Part shown: piece by piece, positions 36,311 to 44,969 of the stretch
Numbering within the stretch: position 1 is the first letter of the stretch
How the letters are laid out: each line of letters opens with the position of its first letter
Assembly (NCBI GenBank): GCA_902725215.1
Contig: CACUVI010000001.1
Coordinates: 434,001 to 498,000 of the forward strand
Length of the DNA: 64,000 nt
Reading direction: 5' to 3'
DNA from: Rhodospirillaceae bacterium LM-1
GTDB lineage: Bacteria > Pseudomonadota > Alphaproteobacteria > Rhodospirillales > WMHbin7
The notes under the pieces: generated by a model
Database searches by the model: none
Told to the model about the DNA's origin: nothing
The model's input: only the letters and a program-made list of their open reading frames with translations
Position numbers and translations under genes: made by a program

Positions 36311-37471
36311 ATGGGAACGCAAGAAATCGTCGCCAAGTGCCAGGCCATTTTCGAGGACTTGAACTTCACGCATGCCCGCGAATGGAAAAAGGCCGCCCCC
36401 AACCGCAAGGTCATCGGCTTCATGCCGGTCTATGTGCCGCTTGAACTCATCCATGCCGCCAACGCCCTGCCGCTCGGCATCATGGGCGGCGGCGACCAGA
36501 TGGAAGTGATCCACGGCGACGCCTACTATCAGTCCTATATTTGCCGCATTCCCAGGTCCACCATCGAACTGGGCGTCACGGGCCGTCTTGATTTCGTCGA
36601 TATGATGCTGTTCCCCTTCGTTTGCGACGTTATCCGCAATCTGTCGGGCATCTGGAAGATGATGTTCCCGAATGTGGTTTCGCGCTTCTTCGACACGCCG
36701 CAAAATTTCGAAGAGAAGATCGGCGGCACCTATTACGAACACGAGTTGCTGGAACTGAAGGAAGCCATCGAGCAGACGACCGGCAACAAGATCACCGACG
36801 AGGCGCTTAGGAACTCGATCAAGCTCTACAACGAGAACCGCAAGCTGATCTGGGGCCTGTACGACGCCCGCGCCAAGGAACCCTGGAAGTTCCCGACCTG
36901 GGAGCTGTACGTCATCATGCGCGCCGGAATCATGATGCCGGTCGAAGAGCACAACCAAATCCTCAAGGATTATGCCGCCGCCGCCCATCAGGAAGACCGC
37001 CCCAAGCGCGACAATTCCAGAATCGTGCTGAACGGTTCCTTCTGCGAGCAGCCGCCCCTGAACCTGATCAAGTCCATCGAAATGGCGGGCTGCTACGTTG
37101 TCGATGACGACTATGTGCTGGTCAACCGCTTCTTGACCTCGGACGTGCCGGTGGAAGGCGATCCGCTCAAGAATCTGTCGCTGACCTACATCAAACATTC
37201 GGTGGAAACCGCCTGCAAATACGTGCCGAAGGAAGAGGACAAGGGACAGTATCTGGTGGAGCGCATCAAGAAGTGCGGCGCCGAAGGCGTGATCTTCGCG
37301 GCCCCCAGCTTCTGCGACCCCGCCCTTCTCGACCGCCCGATGCTGTCGCACCGCGTGACCGAGAACAACATCCCATCGATCTCGTTCAAATACGCAGAAA
37401 ATTCCGGCCAGATGCAGCCCATTCGCGAACAGGCAGGAACCTTCGCCGATTCGATCAAGTTGTGGAACTAG
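36311..37471 (+). CDS. bcrC: Benzoyl-CoA reductase subunit C (gamma)
   Basis: One of two subunits of the substrate-reducing half of the class I, ATP-dependent benzoyl-CoA reductase, related to HgdB-type dehydratase subunits. The 386 residues start MGTQEIVAKCQAIFEDLNFT and include KVIGFMPVYVPLELIHAANA, GDAYYQSYICRIPRSTIELG and LFPFVCDVIRNLSGIWKMMF, with cysteines placed as cluster ligands, and GVIFAAPSFCDPALLDRPML. GGGAGG precedes the ATG. The frame stays open upstream inside dch but that part is not homologous. Second in the dch-bcrCBAD order. Confidence 0.95.
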   Translation: MGTQEIVAKCQAIFEDLNFTHAREWKKAAPNRKVIGFMPVYVPLELIHAANALPLGIMGGGDQMEVIHGDAYYQSYICRIPRSTIELGVTGRLDFVDMMLFPFVCDVIRNLSGIWKMMFPNVVSRFFDTPQNFEEKIGGTYYEHELLELKEAIEQTTGNKITDEALRNSIKLYNENRKLIWGLYDARAKEPWKFPTWELYVIMRAGIMMPVEEHNQILKDYAAAAHQEDRPKRDNSRIVLNGSFCEQPPLNLIKSIEMAGCYVVDDDYVLVNRFLTSDVPVEGDPLKNLSLTYIKHSVETACKYVPKEEDKGQYLVERIKKCGAEGVIFAAPSFCDPALLDRPMLSHRVTENNIPSISFKYAENSGQMQPIREQAGTFADSIKLWN

Positions 37472-37481
37472 GGAGGCCGCC

Positions 37482-38771
37482 ATGAGCGCCGACAAGAACG
37501 TCATCAAAGAAGAATCGATGATCATCCAAAAAGAGATGATCTCCAGAAACTACGACGCCATCACCAGCAAGATGGAAACCGGTCGAAAAATGGCCAGCAC
37601 CTTCGTGCCCGGCAACTTGAACGAACTGGTGCGCTGCTTTGACATGTTGAACAACCTGCCGGAAATCAACGCCATTCAGGCAGGCATGCGCAAACTGACG
37701 GGCGGCTACATCATGGAAGCCGAAAAGGGCGGCCATTCCGAAGACGTCTGCACCTATGTGAAGGCCGACATCGGACAGTTGGGCAAGGGCAACATCGCGC
37801 CCAACGGCAAGCCCTACCCCGACCCCGACGTGCTGCTGCTGTCCTACACCGGCTGCTACACGTTCATGAAGTGGTTCGAGCTGTTGCGCGAACAGTACAA
37901 GTGCCCGACCGTCATGATCCACGTCCCCTATCAGGGCGACGGCCATTGGACCATGAACATGCGCGATTACATCGTCAAGCAGTTGAAGGAAGAGGTCATC
38001 CCCACCTTCGAGAAGATTTCGGGCGTCAAGTTCGACATCGACAGACTTCGCGAGATGATGGCCCTGTCGGCCAAGGCGGAAGACGATCTGGTCTGGGTGA
38101 TCGAGACCGCCAAGCACAAGCCCTCGCCCATCGACGCCTATTTCGGCGCCGTCTATTACGTGGGGCCGATCTTCTCGGCCTTCCGCGGCACGCAGGAAGC
38201 CGTCGATTACTACAAGGTGCTGAAGAAGGAAATCCAGTACCGCATCGACAACAAGATGGGACCCATCACGCCGGAAGGCGAGATGAAGGAGCAGAAGTAC
38301 CGCATCGTCGTCGAAGGCCCGCCCAACTGGACCAACTTCCGCGAATTCTGGAAGATGTTCTACGACGAAGGCGCTGTTGTGGTCGCCAGCTCGTACTCGA
38401 AGGTCGGCGGCACCTACGACATGGGCTTCCGCCACGATCCCAAGAACCCGCTGGAAAGCCTGGCCGAGTACTGCCTGGGTTGCTACACCAACCGCAACCT
38501 GCCCACCCGCGTGGAAATTCTCGAGAAGTACATCAACGACTATGAAGCCGACGGCTTGCTGACCAACTCGATCAAGAGCTGCAACAGCTTCTCGGCCGGT
38601 CAGTTGATGATGATGCGCGAAGTCGAGAAGCGCACCGGCAAGCCCGGCGCCTTCATCGAAACCGATCTGGTCGATCCGCGCTATTTCTCGGCGGCCAACG
38701 TCAAGAACCGTCTGGAAAGCTATTTCCAGATGATCGAGCAGAAGCGTCGCGGCGTGAAGTCGGCCGCCTGA
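37482..38771 (+). CDS. bcrB: Benzoyl-CoA reductase subunit B (beta)
   Basis: Partner of BcrC in the substrate-binding heterodimer, carrying Fe-S cluster and probably most active-site contacts. The 429 residues include MASTFVPGNLNELVRCFDML, LLLSYTGCYTFMKWFELLRE, CPTVMIHVPYQGDGHWTMNM, IVVEGPPNWTNFREFWKMFY and LAEYCLGCYTNRNLPTRVEI, with conserved Cys-rich positions near the C-terminus (NSIKSCNSFSAGQLMMMREV). It begins 10 bases after bcrC and ends 12 bases before bcrA. Confidence 0.95.
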   Translation: MSADKNVIKEESMIIQKEMISRNYDAITSKMETGRKMASTFVPGNLNELVRCFDMLNNLPEINAIQAGMRKLTGGYIMEAEKGGHSEDVCTYVKADIGQLGKGNIAPNGKPYPDPDVLLLSYTGCYTFMKWFELLREQYKCPTVMIHVPYQGDGHWTMNMRDYIVKQLKEEVIPTFEKISGVKFDIDRLREMMALSAKAEDDLVWVIETAKHKPSPIDAYFGAVYYVGPIFSAFRGTQEAVDYYKVLKKEIQYRIDNKMGPITPEGEMKEQKYRIVVEGPPNWTNFREFWKMFYDEGAVVVASSYSKVGGTYDMGFRHDPKNPLESLAEYCLGCYTNRNLPTRVEILEKYINDYEADGLLTNSIKSCNSFSAGQLMMMREVEKRTGKPGAFIETDLVDPRYFSAANVKNRLESYFQMIEQKRRGVKSAA

Positions 38772-38783
38772 GGAGGAACTGAA

Positions 38784-40088
38784 ATGCGTTGCTTTATCGG
38801 AATCGACTTAGGCTCGACCACGACCAAGTCCGTGCTGATGGACGAGAACATGAAGGTTCTTGGCCGCGGCATCACCGGGTCGCGCTCGAACTATGACATC
38901 GCGGCCGCCGTGACCAAGCAGGAAGCCAAGATCGGCACCCGCTTCACGCTGTTTCGCGACAAGCTGGCCAGCAACGGCAAGGCCCAGGACGCCGAGCATC
39001 TGATCGGCGACCTTGAGCGCACCTTCCGCATGGAACAGTTCCTGTACATGTTGTCGGAACTGGAAAGCACCTGCGACGGTTTCGTTTCAGGCCCCCGCGT
39101 GGTGGGCAAGGAAAAGGCCATCCGCGAAGCCTTGGACGCCGTGTTCAAGAATTTGCGCCAGGAAGCCATCGGCATTTACGGCCCCAATGCGGCGCGCAAG
39201 TCGGACTTCTTTCGCGACATCGCCGGTTCGCGCTATATGGCGCTGGCCCAAGACATCGCCAAGCAGGCCGATCTCAACTTCGATCTGCTGGTCAACATCT
39301 ACGACAAGTCGATCAACGAGATCGAAAACCGCATGTCGTCGGACGATGACGTCTCCAAGTGGTTCGTGAAGGCCCTCGACCGCGTTTTGGCCGACGGCAG
39401 CACGCTGAACAAGGAAAACATCACCTCGGCGATGAACGACACGCTGTCGATCCCCTTGGATGAAACCTATGTCGTCGGCACCGGCTATGGCCGCGTGCGC
39501 CTGCCCTTCCCCAAGGAGCATATCCGTTCGGAAATCCTGTGCCACGGGTTGGGCGCGCATATGATGTATCCGGGTACCCGCACCGTGCTGGACATCGGCG
39601 GCCAGGACACCAAGGGCATCCAGGTCGATGATCAAGGCATCGTCGAGAACTTCCAGATGAACGACCGCTGCGCTGCCGGCTGCGGACGCTATCTCGGTTA
39701 CATCGCCAACGAGATGAACATGGGTCTGCATGAATTGGGGCCGATGGCGATGAAGGCCAACAAAGTGTCTCGCATCAATTCGACCTGCACGGTGTTCGCG
39801 GGCGCCGAGTTGCGCGATCGCCTGTCGCTGGGCGAAAAGCGCGAAGACATTCTGGCCGGTCTGCACCGCGCCATCATTCTGCGCGCCATGTCGATCCTGT
39901 CCAGGGCTGGCGGTGTGCGGGACGAATTCACCTTCACCGGCGGCGTGGCCAAGAACGACGCGGCCGTGCGCGAACTGCACAAGCTGGTCGAAGAGAATTA
40001 CGGCAAGCTGAAGATCAACATCGACCCCGACTCTATTTATACCGGGGCCTTGGGCGGCGCCACCTTCGCGCACCGCGCCTGCAATTGA
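38784..40088 (+). CDS. bcrA: Benzoyl-CoA reductase subunit A (alpha)
   Basis: ATPase subunit of the electron-activating half of the reductase (ASKHA fold, like HgdC). The 434 residues begin [20 protein letters not shown], the phosphate loop. They also hold [20 protein letters not shown], the bridging-cluster ligands in [20 protein letters not shown], and [20 protein letters not shown]. Two ATP are hydrolysed per pair of electrons transferred. Aspartates and Gly loops are intact. Between bcrB and bcrD with short spacers. Confidence 0.95.
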   Translation: MRCFIGIDLGSTTTKSVLMDENMKVLGRGITGSRSNYDIAAAVTKQEAKIGTRFTLFRDKLASNGKAQDAEHLIGDLERTFRMEQFLYMLSELESTCDGFVSGPRVVGKEKAIREALDAVFKNLRQEAIGIYGPNAARKSDFFRDIAGSRYMALAQDIAKQADLNFDLLVNIYDKSINEIENRMSSDDDVSKWFVKALDRVLADGSTLNKENITSAMNDTLSIPLDETYVVGTGYGRVRLPFPKEHIRSEILCHGLGAHMMYPGTRTVLDIGGQDTKGIQVDDQGIVENFQMNDRCAAGCGRYLGYIANEMNMGLHELGPMAMKANKVSRINSTCTVFAGAELRDRLSLGEKREDILAGLHRAIILRAMSILSRAGGVRDEFTFTGGVAKNDAAVRELHKLVEENYGKLKINIDPDSIYTGALGGATFAHRACN

Positions 40089-40108
40089 GCTGAAAGGAAA
40101 CCGCCAAG

Positions 40109-40957
40109 ATGAGCACGCTTTACACTGCGGGTATCGATATCGGCTCGGGCGCCGTGAAGGCCGTCGTTTTCAAGCATGAGAACGGCAAGGAAAGCTGGAT
40201 CGCCAAGCGGGTCGAACGCATCCGCACCCGCGATCCCCTGCTTCTCGCCCGTGAACTGTTCGATGGCGTCCTGGCCGATGCCGGAGTCAAGGAATCCGAC
40301 ATCGCCTATATGGCGACCACGGGCGACGCCGAGAATCTGAAGTTCTCGACCGGTCACTTCTATTCCATGACCACGCATGGGCGCGGCGGCCTTTATCTGG
40401 TTCCTGAAGCCCGCGCCGTACTGGATGTGGGCGCCTTGAACGGACGCGCCATCCGGGTCGATCAACGCGGCAAGGTCGAAAATTACCGCATGACCAGCCA
40501 GTGCGCCTCGGGGTCCGGCCAGTTCCTGGAAAATATTGCCCGTTACTTAGGCATCGCCCAGGACGAAATCGGATCGCTCTCAAAACAGGCAGACAATCCC
40601 GAGAAAGTATCGTCGATCTGCGCCGTGCTGGCCGAAACCGACGTTATCAACATGGTGTCACGCGGCATCACTGCCCCTAACATCTTGAAAGGCATTCATC
40701 TTTCCATGGCAACCCGACTGGCCAAACTTTTGAAGACCATCGGCACCAAGGACGGCGTGACGGTCATGACCGGCGGCCTTGCAATTGACGAAGGGCTGAT
40801 CGGCGCTTTAAACGAAGCTCTGGTCGAGGAAAAGATGAACATAGTTGTCAAAGGCCACTCAGATTCGATATATGCAGGCGCAATCGGTGCCGCGCTCTGG
40901 GGTGCCTTCCGCCATGAAAAGCTGGCCCGTCTGGGGCAGTTGGCCACGGCGGCCTGA
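40109..40957 (+). CDS. bcrD: Benzoyl-CoA reductase subunit D (delta)
   Basis: Second ASKHA ATPase subunit, which shares a [4Fe-4S] cluster with BcrA. The 282 residues start MSTLYTAGIDIGSGAVKAVV and contain AVLDVGALNGRAIRVDQRGK, the cluster-ligand segment SQCASGSGQFLENIARYLGI and VMTGGLAIDEGLIGALNEAL. It is smaller than BcrA, as in Thauera. 20 bases after bcrA and 33 before the ferredoxin gene. Confidence 0.95.
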   Translation: MSTLYTAGIDIGSGAVKAVVFKHENGKESWIAKRVERIRTRDPLLLARELFDGVLADAGVKESDIAYMATTGDAENLKFSTGHFYSMTTHGRGGLYLVPEARAVLDVGALNGRAIRVDQRGKVENYRMTSQCASGSGQFLENIARYLGIAQDEIGSLSKQADNPEKVSSICAVLAETDVINMVSRGITAPNILKGIHLSMATRLAKLLKTIGTKDGVTVMTGGLAIDEGLIGALNEALVEEKMNIVVKGHSDSIYAGAIGAALWGAFRHEKLARLGQLATAA

Positions 40958-40990
40958 TAATCGTTCGCACTAACGCAAGGACCAAGAAAC

Positions 40991-41233
40991 ATGGCTCTGT
41001 TGATTAACGAAGATTGCACCTGCTGTGACGCCTGCGTGCCCGTCTGCCCGAACAAGGCGATTTCGGCTGGCGACGTCATCTATCTCATCGATCCGGCCAA
41101 GTGCACGGAATGCGTGGGCGCGGAAGACAGCCCGCAGTGCCAGTTGGTCTGTCCGGCCGATTCCATCGTGCAGGACCCCAAGCATGTCGAGACGAAGGAT
41201 CAGTTGGAAGCCAAGTACAAGTCGCTGCACTGA
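40991..41233 (+). CDS. fdx: 2[4Fe-4S] ferredoxin, electron donor to benzoyl-CoA reductase
   Basis: An 80-residue ferredoxin of the Allochromatium type. The first cluster motif is C9-x2-C12-x2-C15-x3-C19-P. The second is CTECVGAEDSPQCQLVCP, with the longer 8-residue gap between the second and third cysteines, and a short C-terminal helix follows. It is the last gene of the had-oah-dch-bcrCBAD-fdx operon and should deliver low-potential electrons to BcrAD. The ferredoxin reductase that recharges it is not in the window. Confidence 0.95.
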   Translation: MALLINEDCTCCDACVPVCPNKAISAGDVIYLIDPAKCTECVGAEDSPQCQLVCPADSIVQDPKHVETKDQLEAKYKSLH

Positions 41234-41260
41234 GCATTCAGACCAAGGCCGTTAGCCTTA

Positions 41261-41291
41261 AAAGGGCCGGGCGATTGCCCGGCCCTTTATT
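41261..41291 (+). terminator. Rho-independent terminator of the had-fdx operon
   Basis: AAAGGGCCGGGC (41261-41272), loop GATT, GCCCGGCCCTTT (41277-41288), a perfect 12-bp stem followed by a T-rich stretch. It may work in both directions, because the convergent CHASE4-GGDEF gene ends inside it (stop at 41287-41289). Confidence 0.9.
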
Positions 41292-42864
41292 GTTGTTCGG
41301 AACTCTCGCCCCGGCATTCCAGACTTTCCGCATGGCAACGCCACGTATTGCCGCCCGACGATTTCGCCCGGTACATGGCGATGTCGGCCATCCGCAACAG
41401 ATCGTCTAGGGTTTGAGCGTCATCGGGAAAAATGGCGATGCCGATGCTGCAAGCGCGGCCATGGCGGATATCCTCGGCGATCAGCGGCTGCTTGAAAATA
41501 TCCAGAATGCGCCTAGCCAGATCGGCGGCGCCGGTGATGGCGGGAAGATTCTCGGCCATGATCAGAAATTCATCGCCGCCAAAACGGGCCAGACTGTCGC
41601 TTTCGCGCAGAACCCCCTTCAATCGCTCGGAAACGGCCAGGAGCAGCCGGTCTCCGGCCTCGTGGCCCAAGGTCTCATTGACTTCCTTGAACCCGTCCAG
41701 ATCCAAAAGAAGAACCGCTGACCGCGTTTCGTGACGCCGCGCCAAAGCCAGAGCGTGCGACGCCCGCAAATTGAACGACGCCCGATTGGGCAGGCCGGTC
41801 AAACTGTCGGTGTGCGACAGATAGGCGATGCGGTCCAGCATGCCCTTGACTTCCTGCTTGACCGCCGCCACCTCGCCCAGGCCGTCGGGAACGTCTTCTC
41901 CGGCATCAAGGCTGGCTTTTCCCAAATATTTGATGTCATGGGCCAAATGCTTGAGCGGGCGGGAAACATAGACATGGAGCATGACATAGACCACCCCCAT
42001 CAAAGCAGCTCCGCTGATCGCCAGAACCAGCAAGGCCACATTCAGCGTTTCTCGGCCCAGCTTGACATGCTGACGATCAAAGGTGGTCTTCAGAAGCATC
42101 GCAGGGTGCCCGCTTAGATCGTACAACGATGCCGTGGCGATCAATTTGTCGCCCGCAGAATCCAGGCTGAGGCGAATATCACCCGGCGTCAAAACGGACA
42201 AGAGGCGCGCGTCTTCGGAATCCCTGCTTATCAACGCAGCCGCAAGACCGCTGACCTGACTGCCGGTTCTTTTGCTCAAGGCCACGAAATGGCGGTCGTC
42301 TAGCAATTTCCCAACGATCAGATAGCCGCGCAAAGGGCCTTGGAAATGGCTGGTCACGATGGGCCTGGATGCGATCAGCATCAGCCCCAAGGGGGTTTCG
42401 ATGAAACCCGTCAGGCCGATGTCGATTTCCTTCAAGGCCAGAACGGGGCTGTCCAGCGGCAATTGCTGTCCGGGAAAAAGCGGATGCGGCTTGGGCGCCG
42501 AATTGTTCGGATCAAGGGCGCGCCCCCAAACAGTGCGGCCCTCTGTATCAACGAACCACATCAACGCCAAACGCTGCTCGAACATTACTTTCGTTTCAAG
42601 ATTTCCGGCAATGAAAGCATTGTTGCGGTCCTGCACGAAGGCGTAGACGTCGTCCCAGGCGGCCCAATCGGTGGCAAAGCGATCCAAGAGGACAAGTTCG
42701 TTCTCCAACTCGGCGCGCACGCGGCGCATGTCCTCGCGGGCATGCATGTCGTCCAAGCCCTCAAAGCTAGGAAAGACGACCCGGTGCAAAACGAAAGCGT
42801 CGATGGCCAGAAAAACGATCAGGGCCGCAGCTACCAATGCGCCGACACGGTTGGCGATCGTCAT
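41287..42864 (-). CDS. CHASE4-domain diguanylate cyclase
   Basis: Membrane sensor that should synthesise c-di-GMP. The 525 residues have a first helix (about 10-28), a periplasmic CHASE4-type domain (about 45-265, with LLDRFATDWAAWDDVYAFVQ), a second helix (about 277-300), a HAMP-like linker and a GGDEF domain (about 355-510) with SHTDSLTGLPNRASFNLRAS. An RESD inhibitory site lies 5 residues before FGGDEFLIM, so feedback inhibition is expected. It sits inside the benzoate locus, convergent with the bcr operon. The ligand is unknown. Confidence 0.9.
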   Translation of the reverse strand: MTIANRVGALVAAALIVFLAIDAFVLHRVVFPSFEGLDDMHAREDMRRVRAELENELVLLDRFATDWAAWDDVYAFVQDRNNAFIAGNLETKVMFEQRLALMWFVDTEGRTVWGRALDPNNSAPKPHPLFPGQQLPLDSPVLALKEIDIGLTGFIETPLGLMLIASRPIVTSHFQGPLRGYLIVGKLLDDRHFVALSKRTGSQVSGLAAALISRDSEDARLLSVLTPGDIRLSLDSAGDKLIATASLYDLSGHPAMLLKTTFDRQHVKLGRETLNVALLVLAISGAALMGVVYVMLHVYVSRPLKHLAHDIKYLGKASLDAGEDVPDGLGEVAAVKQEVKGMLDRIAYLSHTDSLTGLPNRASFNLRASHALALARRHETRSAVLLLDLDGFKEVNETLGHEAGDRLLLAVSERLKGVLRESDSLARFGGDEFLIMAENLPAITGAADLARRILDIFKQPLIAEDIRHGRACSIGIAIFPDDAQTLDDLLRMADIAMYRAKSSGGNTWRCHAESLECRGESSEQQ

Positions 42865-42954
42865 GTGCTTTGGCCCCGAACCTACTCATTGCTGGGAAAA
42901 CTTGGTTGACGGGGAAGCGTAGACCCGTTCAGGGGACAACTCAAGATAACGGAC

Positions 42955-42991
42955 AAAAAAAAGGAAGCGCGGAGGAGAGCCTCCGCGCTTC
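42955..42991 (-). terminator. Rho-independent terminator of the GNAT gene pair
   Basis: Minus strand: GAAGCGCGGAGG, loop CTCT, CCTCCGCGCTTC (12-bp perfect stem, 42964-42991), then a T-run of about eight (42962-42955). It lies 26 bases after the first GNAT stop codon. Confidence 0.94.
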
Positions 42992-43017
42992 TAGGTTATC
43001 CGCATCCAGCGGCCAGG

Positions 43018-43542
43018 TCAGACGACCCGGCGGGAGAAGGAGAGACGCTGGGAGGGATAGAAGCCGCAACGCTTCAGGAAAGCGAGTAACTGGAAATTGT
43101 CCCATTGGACGGTGGTCGTCACCTGCTCGACCTTGAGCGAAGACAGGTTGGACAGAAGTTGGCTGAGAAGCGCCCGGCCCACATCGCGCCCGGAAAAGGC
43201 AGGCGACACGCCCATGGTTTCGATAACCGCCGTGGCCTCGGTGCGGCCGAATTCGCCGTAATCGACGCGGGCCATGAGAAAACCTGCGAAACCGCCTTCC
43301 AACTCGGCGACCAGCGAAACCCGCACGCCGGATTCCCGGATCACCTCGGCCATCTTGCGCTTGTAGAAGGCCGTGCGGTCGCGCCCGGTGATCTTCTTGT
43401 CGATCGCGATGACGCCGGAAAGATCGGCATCGGTCATCGAGCGCACGGGGACGCGGTCGCGAGAAAGCGCTTCGAAATCGTCAGCCGACGGGTCGGACAG
43501 ATTGAGTTCCTGCGAAACGGGAGGCATTTGATTGCGGGGCAT
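43018..43542 (-). CDS. GNAT-family N-acetyltransferase (paralogue 1)
   Basis: A 174-residue GNAT protein that would transfer acetyl from acetyl-CoA to an amine. The fold is shown by VPVRSMTDADLSGVIAIDKK, LVAELEGGFAGFLMARVDYG and the acetyl-CoA loop GVSPAFSGRDVGRALLSQLL, and the C-terminus reads FLKRCGFYPSQRLSFSR. It shares the pattern R-x2-T-x2-DL-x-A/V-x2-LD-x2-ITG with two other GNAT genes in the locus. It begins 19 bases after paralogue 2 and ends at a strong terminator. The substrate is unknown; acyl-CoA ligase lysine or an arylamine are possibilities. Confidence 0.85.
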   Translation of the reverse strand: MPRNQMPPVSQELNLSDPSADDFEALSRDRVPVRSMTDADLSGVIAIDKKITGRDRTAFYKRKMAEVIRESGVRVSLVAELEGGFAGFLMARVDYGEFGRTEATAVIETMGVSPAFSGRDVGRALLSQLLSNLSSLKVEQVTTTVQWDNFQLLAFLKRCGFYPSQRLSFSRRVV

Positions 43543-43561
43543 GCTGTCGTCTCCTTGGAAC

Positions 43562-44023
43562 TTAGAAGTCGGCGGGCAGGCTGACCGAGCGCTCGAGCGC
43601 CAGTCGAGGAGCCAGTTGGAAGCCCGAAGCGATGAAGAAGCTGATCAGGTCCTGTTCAGCGATCGCCGCCTGGGTCTGCAATTCCATGACGCCCTTGCTT
43701 TTCAAGGCTGCGTCCAAACTGGCCACCAGGGTTTTGGCAAGACCGGCTCCTCTGGAACGGGGATCGACGCCCAAAGCATCCATCACGGCAACCGGGGCGT
43801 TGCCGCCAAATTCGCCGTCCAGGATGTAGCCCATCAGAAAGCCCTTCATCTGGCCGCCGATTTCGGCACCCAGGGCTATGAAAGAGGAGGCGTCGTTCGC
43901 CATCGCCTTCATGCGCTTCTCATAGAAACCGCGCCGGGAATGGCCGGTAATCTTCTGGTCCAGCGCCACAATGGCGTCCAGATCGCCAGCCGTTAAAGGC
44001 CGCACCTTGGCTTGATCTGCCAT
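43562..44023 (-). CDS. GNAT-family N-acetyltransferase (paralogue 2)
   Basis: A 153-residue GNAT protein, from MADQAKVRPLTAGDLDAIVA (GGGGAG 8 bases before the ATG; a longer frame to 44080 is less likely). It has LDQKITGHSRRGFYEKRMKA, GQMKGFLMGYILDGEFGGNA and the acetyl-CoA loop DPRSRGAGLAKTLVASLDAA. Clearly related to paralogue 1 and less closely to paralogue 3. First gene of the two-gene unit, divergent from the SDR gene across a shared-motif site at 44102. Confidence 0.85.
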   Translation of the reverse strand: MADQAKVRPLTAGDLDAIVALDQKITGHSRRGFYEKRMKAMANDASSFIALGAEIGGQMKGFLMGYILDGEFGGNAPVAVMDALGVDPRSRGAGLAKTLVASLDAALKSKGVMELQTQAAIAEQDLISFFIASGFQLAPRLALERSVSLPADF

Positions 44024-44101
44024 GCCGTTGACTCCCCTGATGCAAGACCGCCCGGCCCGGCTTGACTTGGTCATCGGCACGGGCTAGCCTTGGAAAGCAA
44101 T

Positions 44102-44126
44102 AATTCGGTACCCTAATGCCTATTTA
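44102..44126. promoter_or_regulatory. Shared benzoate-locus motif, site 2 (GNAT pair / SDR)
   Basis: AATTCGGTACCCTAATGCC then TATTTA. GGTA (44107-44110), 6 bases, TGCC (44117-44120). It matches the site at 47009 (read on minus) at AATTCGGTAC and CCTATTTA. It lies 22 bases before the SDR start codon, between divergent genes. Confidence 0.6.
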
Positions 44127-44148
44127 AAAGCGAGTCAAGGGGGCTTCT

Positions 44149-44901
44149 ATGGCAGCGCAACAAAATCCAAACGAACCTAAGTGCGTGTATCGGGGCTTCG
44201 GCTTTGAAGGGCGACTAGCCGTCGTCACCGGCGGGGTGCGAGGTCTGGGGCGGGCCATTTCCGACGCCCTGGCGGCAGCCGGAGCCGAGGTTCACGCCTT
44301 CGACTGGGACGTGTCCGGCGCCGAACAGGCCCCCTTCCAGGTCCATAAGGTCGATGTTTCAAGTTCGGCCAGCGTTGCCGCCGCCATGGCCGCCCTGCCC
44401 CGCCCCCCCGACCTGCTGGTCAACAATGCGGGCATCACCAGGGACAAGCGCATCGTGAATATGAGCGACGAGGATTGGAACGCCGTGATCGGCGTCAACC
44501 TGACGGGCGCTTTCAACATGATCCGCGCGGCAGCGCCCGGCATGAGCGAAAAGAAATTCGGGCGCATCGTCAACATCGCCTCGATCAACGGCATTCGCGG
44601 CAAATTCGGCCAAGCCAATTACACGGCGGCAAAAGCGGGCCTGATCGGACTGACCAAGACGGCCGCCCGCGAACTGGGCGCCAAGGGCATCACCGTCAAC
44701 GCCATTGCGCCGGGCATGATCCTAACCGACATGACGCTGGCCTTGGACGAGCAGTTCCGCCAGAAAGCCTTGGATGAAACGGTCCTGAAGGCATTGCCTG
44801 CTGCCAACGACCTCGCCAACGCCGTCGTGTTCTTCCTGTCGGATGCCGCTAAATTCGTAACCGGCCAAGTGATGAAAGTCGATTCCGGACAGTATATTTA
44901 A
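44149..44901 (+). CDS. Short-chain dehydrogenase/reductase (FabG/PhaB-like)
   Basis: A 250-residue classical SDR. Cofactor motif LAVVTGGVRGLGRAISDALA, NNAG in DLLVNNAGITRDKRIVNM, active site SINGIRGKFGQANYTAAKAG (Ser, Tyr, Lys), and a C-terminal VTGQVMKVDSGQYI. It could reduce or oxidise 3-hydroxyacyl-CoA thioesters, for example an intermediate in the beta-oxidation of 3-hydroxypimeloyl-CoA, or supply hydroxybutyrate units for storage polymer. The family alone does not decide this. The shared promoter motif just upstream supports a link to benzoate metabolism. Confidence 0.85.
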   Translation: MAAQQNPNEPKCVYRGFGFEGRLAVVTGGVRGLGRAISDALAAAGAEVHAFDWDVSGAEQAPFQVHKVDVSSSASVAAAMAALPRPPDLLVNNAGITRDKRIVNMSDEDWNAVIGVNLTGAFNMIRAAAPGMSEKKFGRIVNIASINGIRGKFGQANYTAAKAGLIGLTKTAARELGAKGITVNAIAPGMILTDMTLALDEQFRQKALDETVLKALPAANDLANAVVFFLSDAAKFVTGQVMKVDSGQYI

Positions 44902-44969
44902 TCGCGAAATCGGCTATAATTTCCCTGCCACGTCCCCGTTTGAAGGGACGGCAATGAGAGGGACGGTTT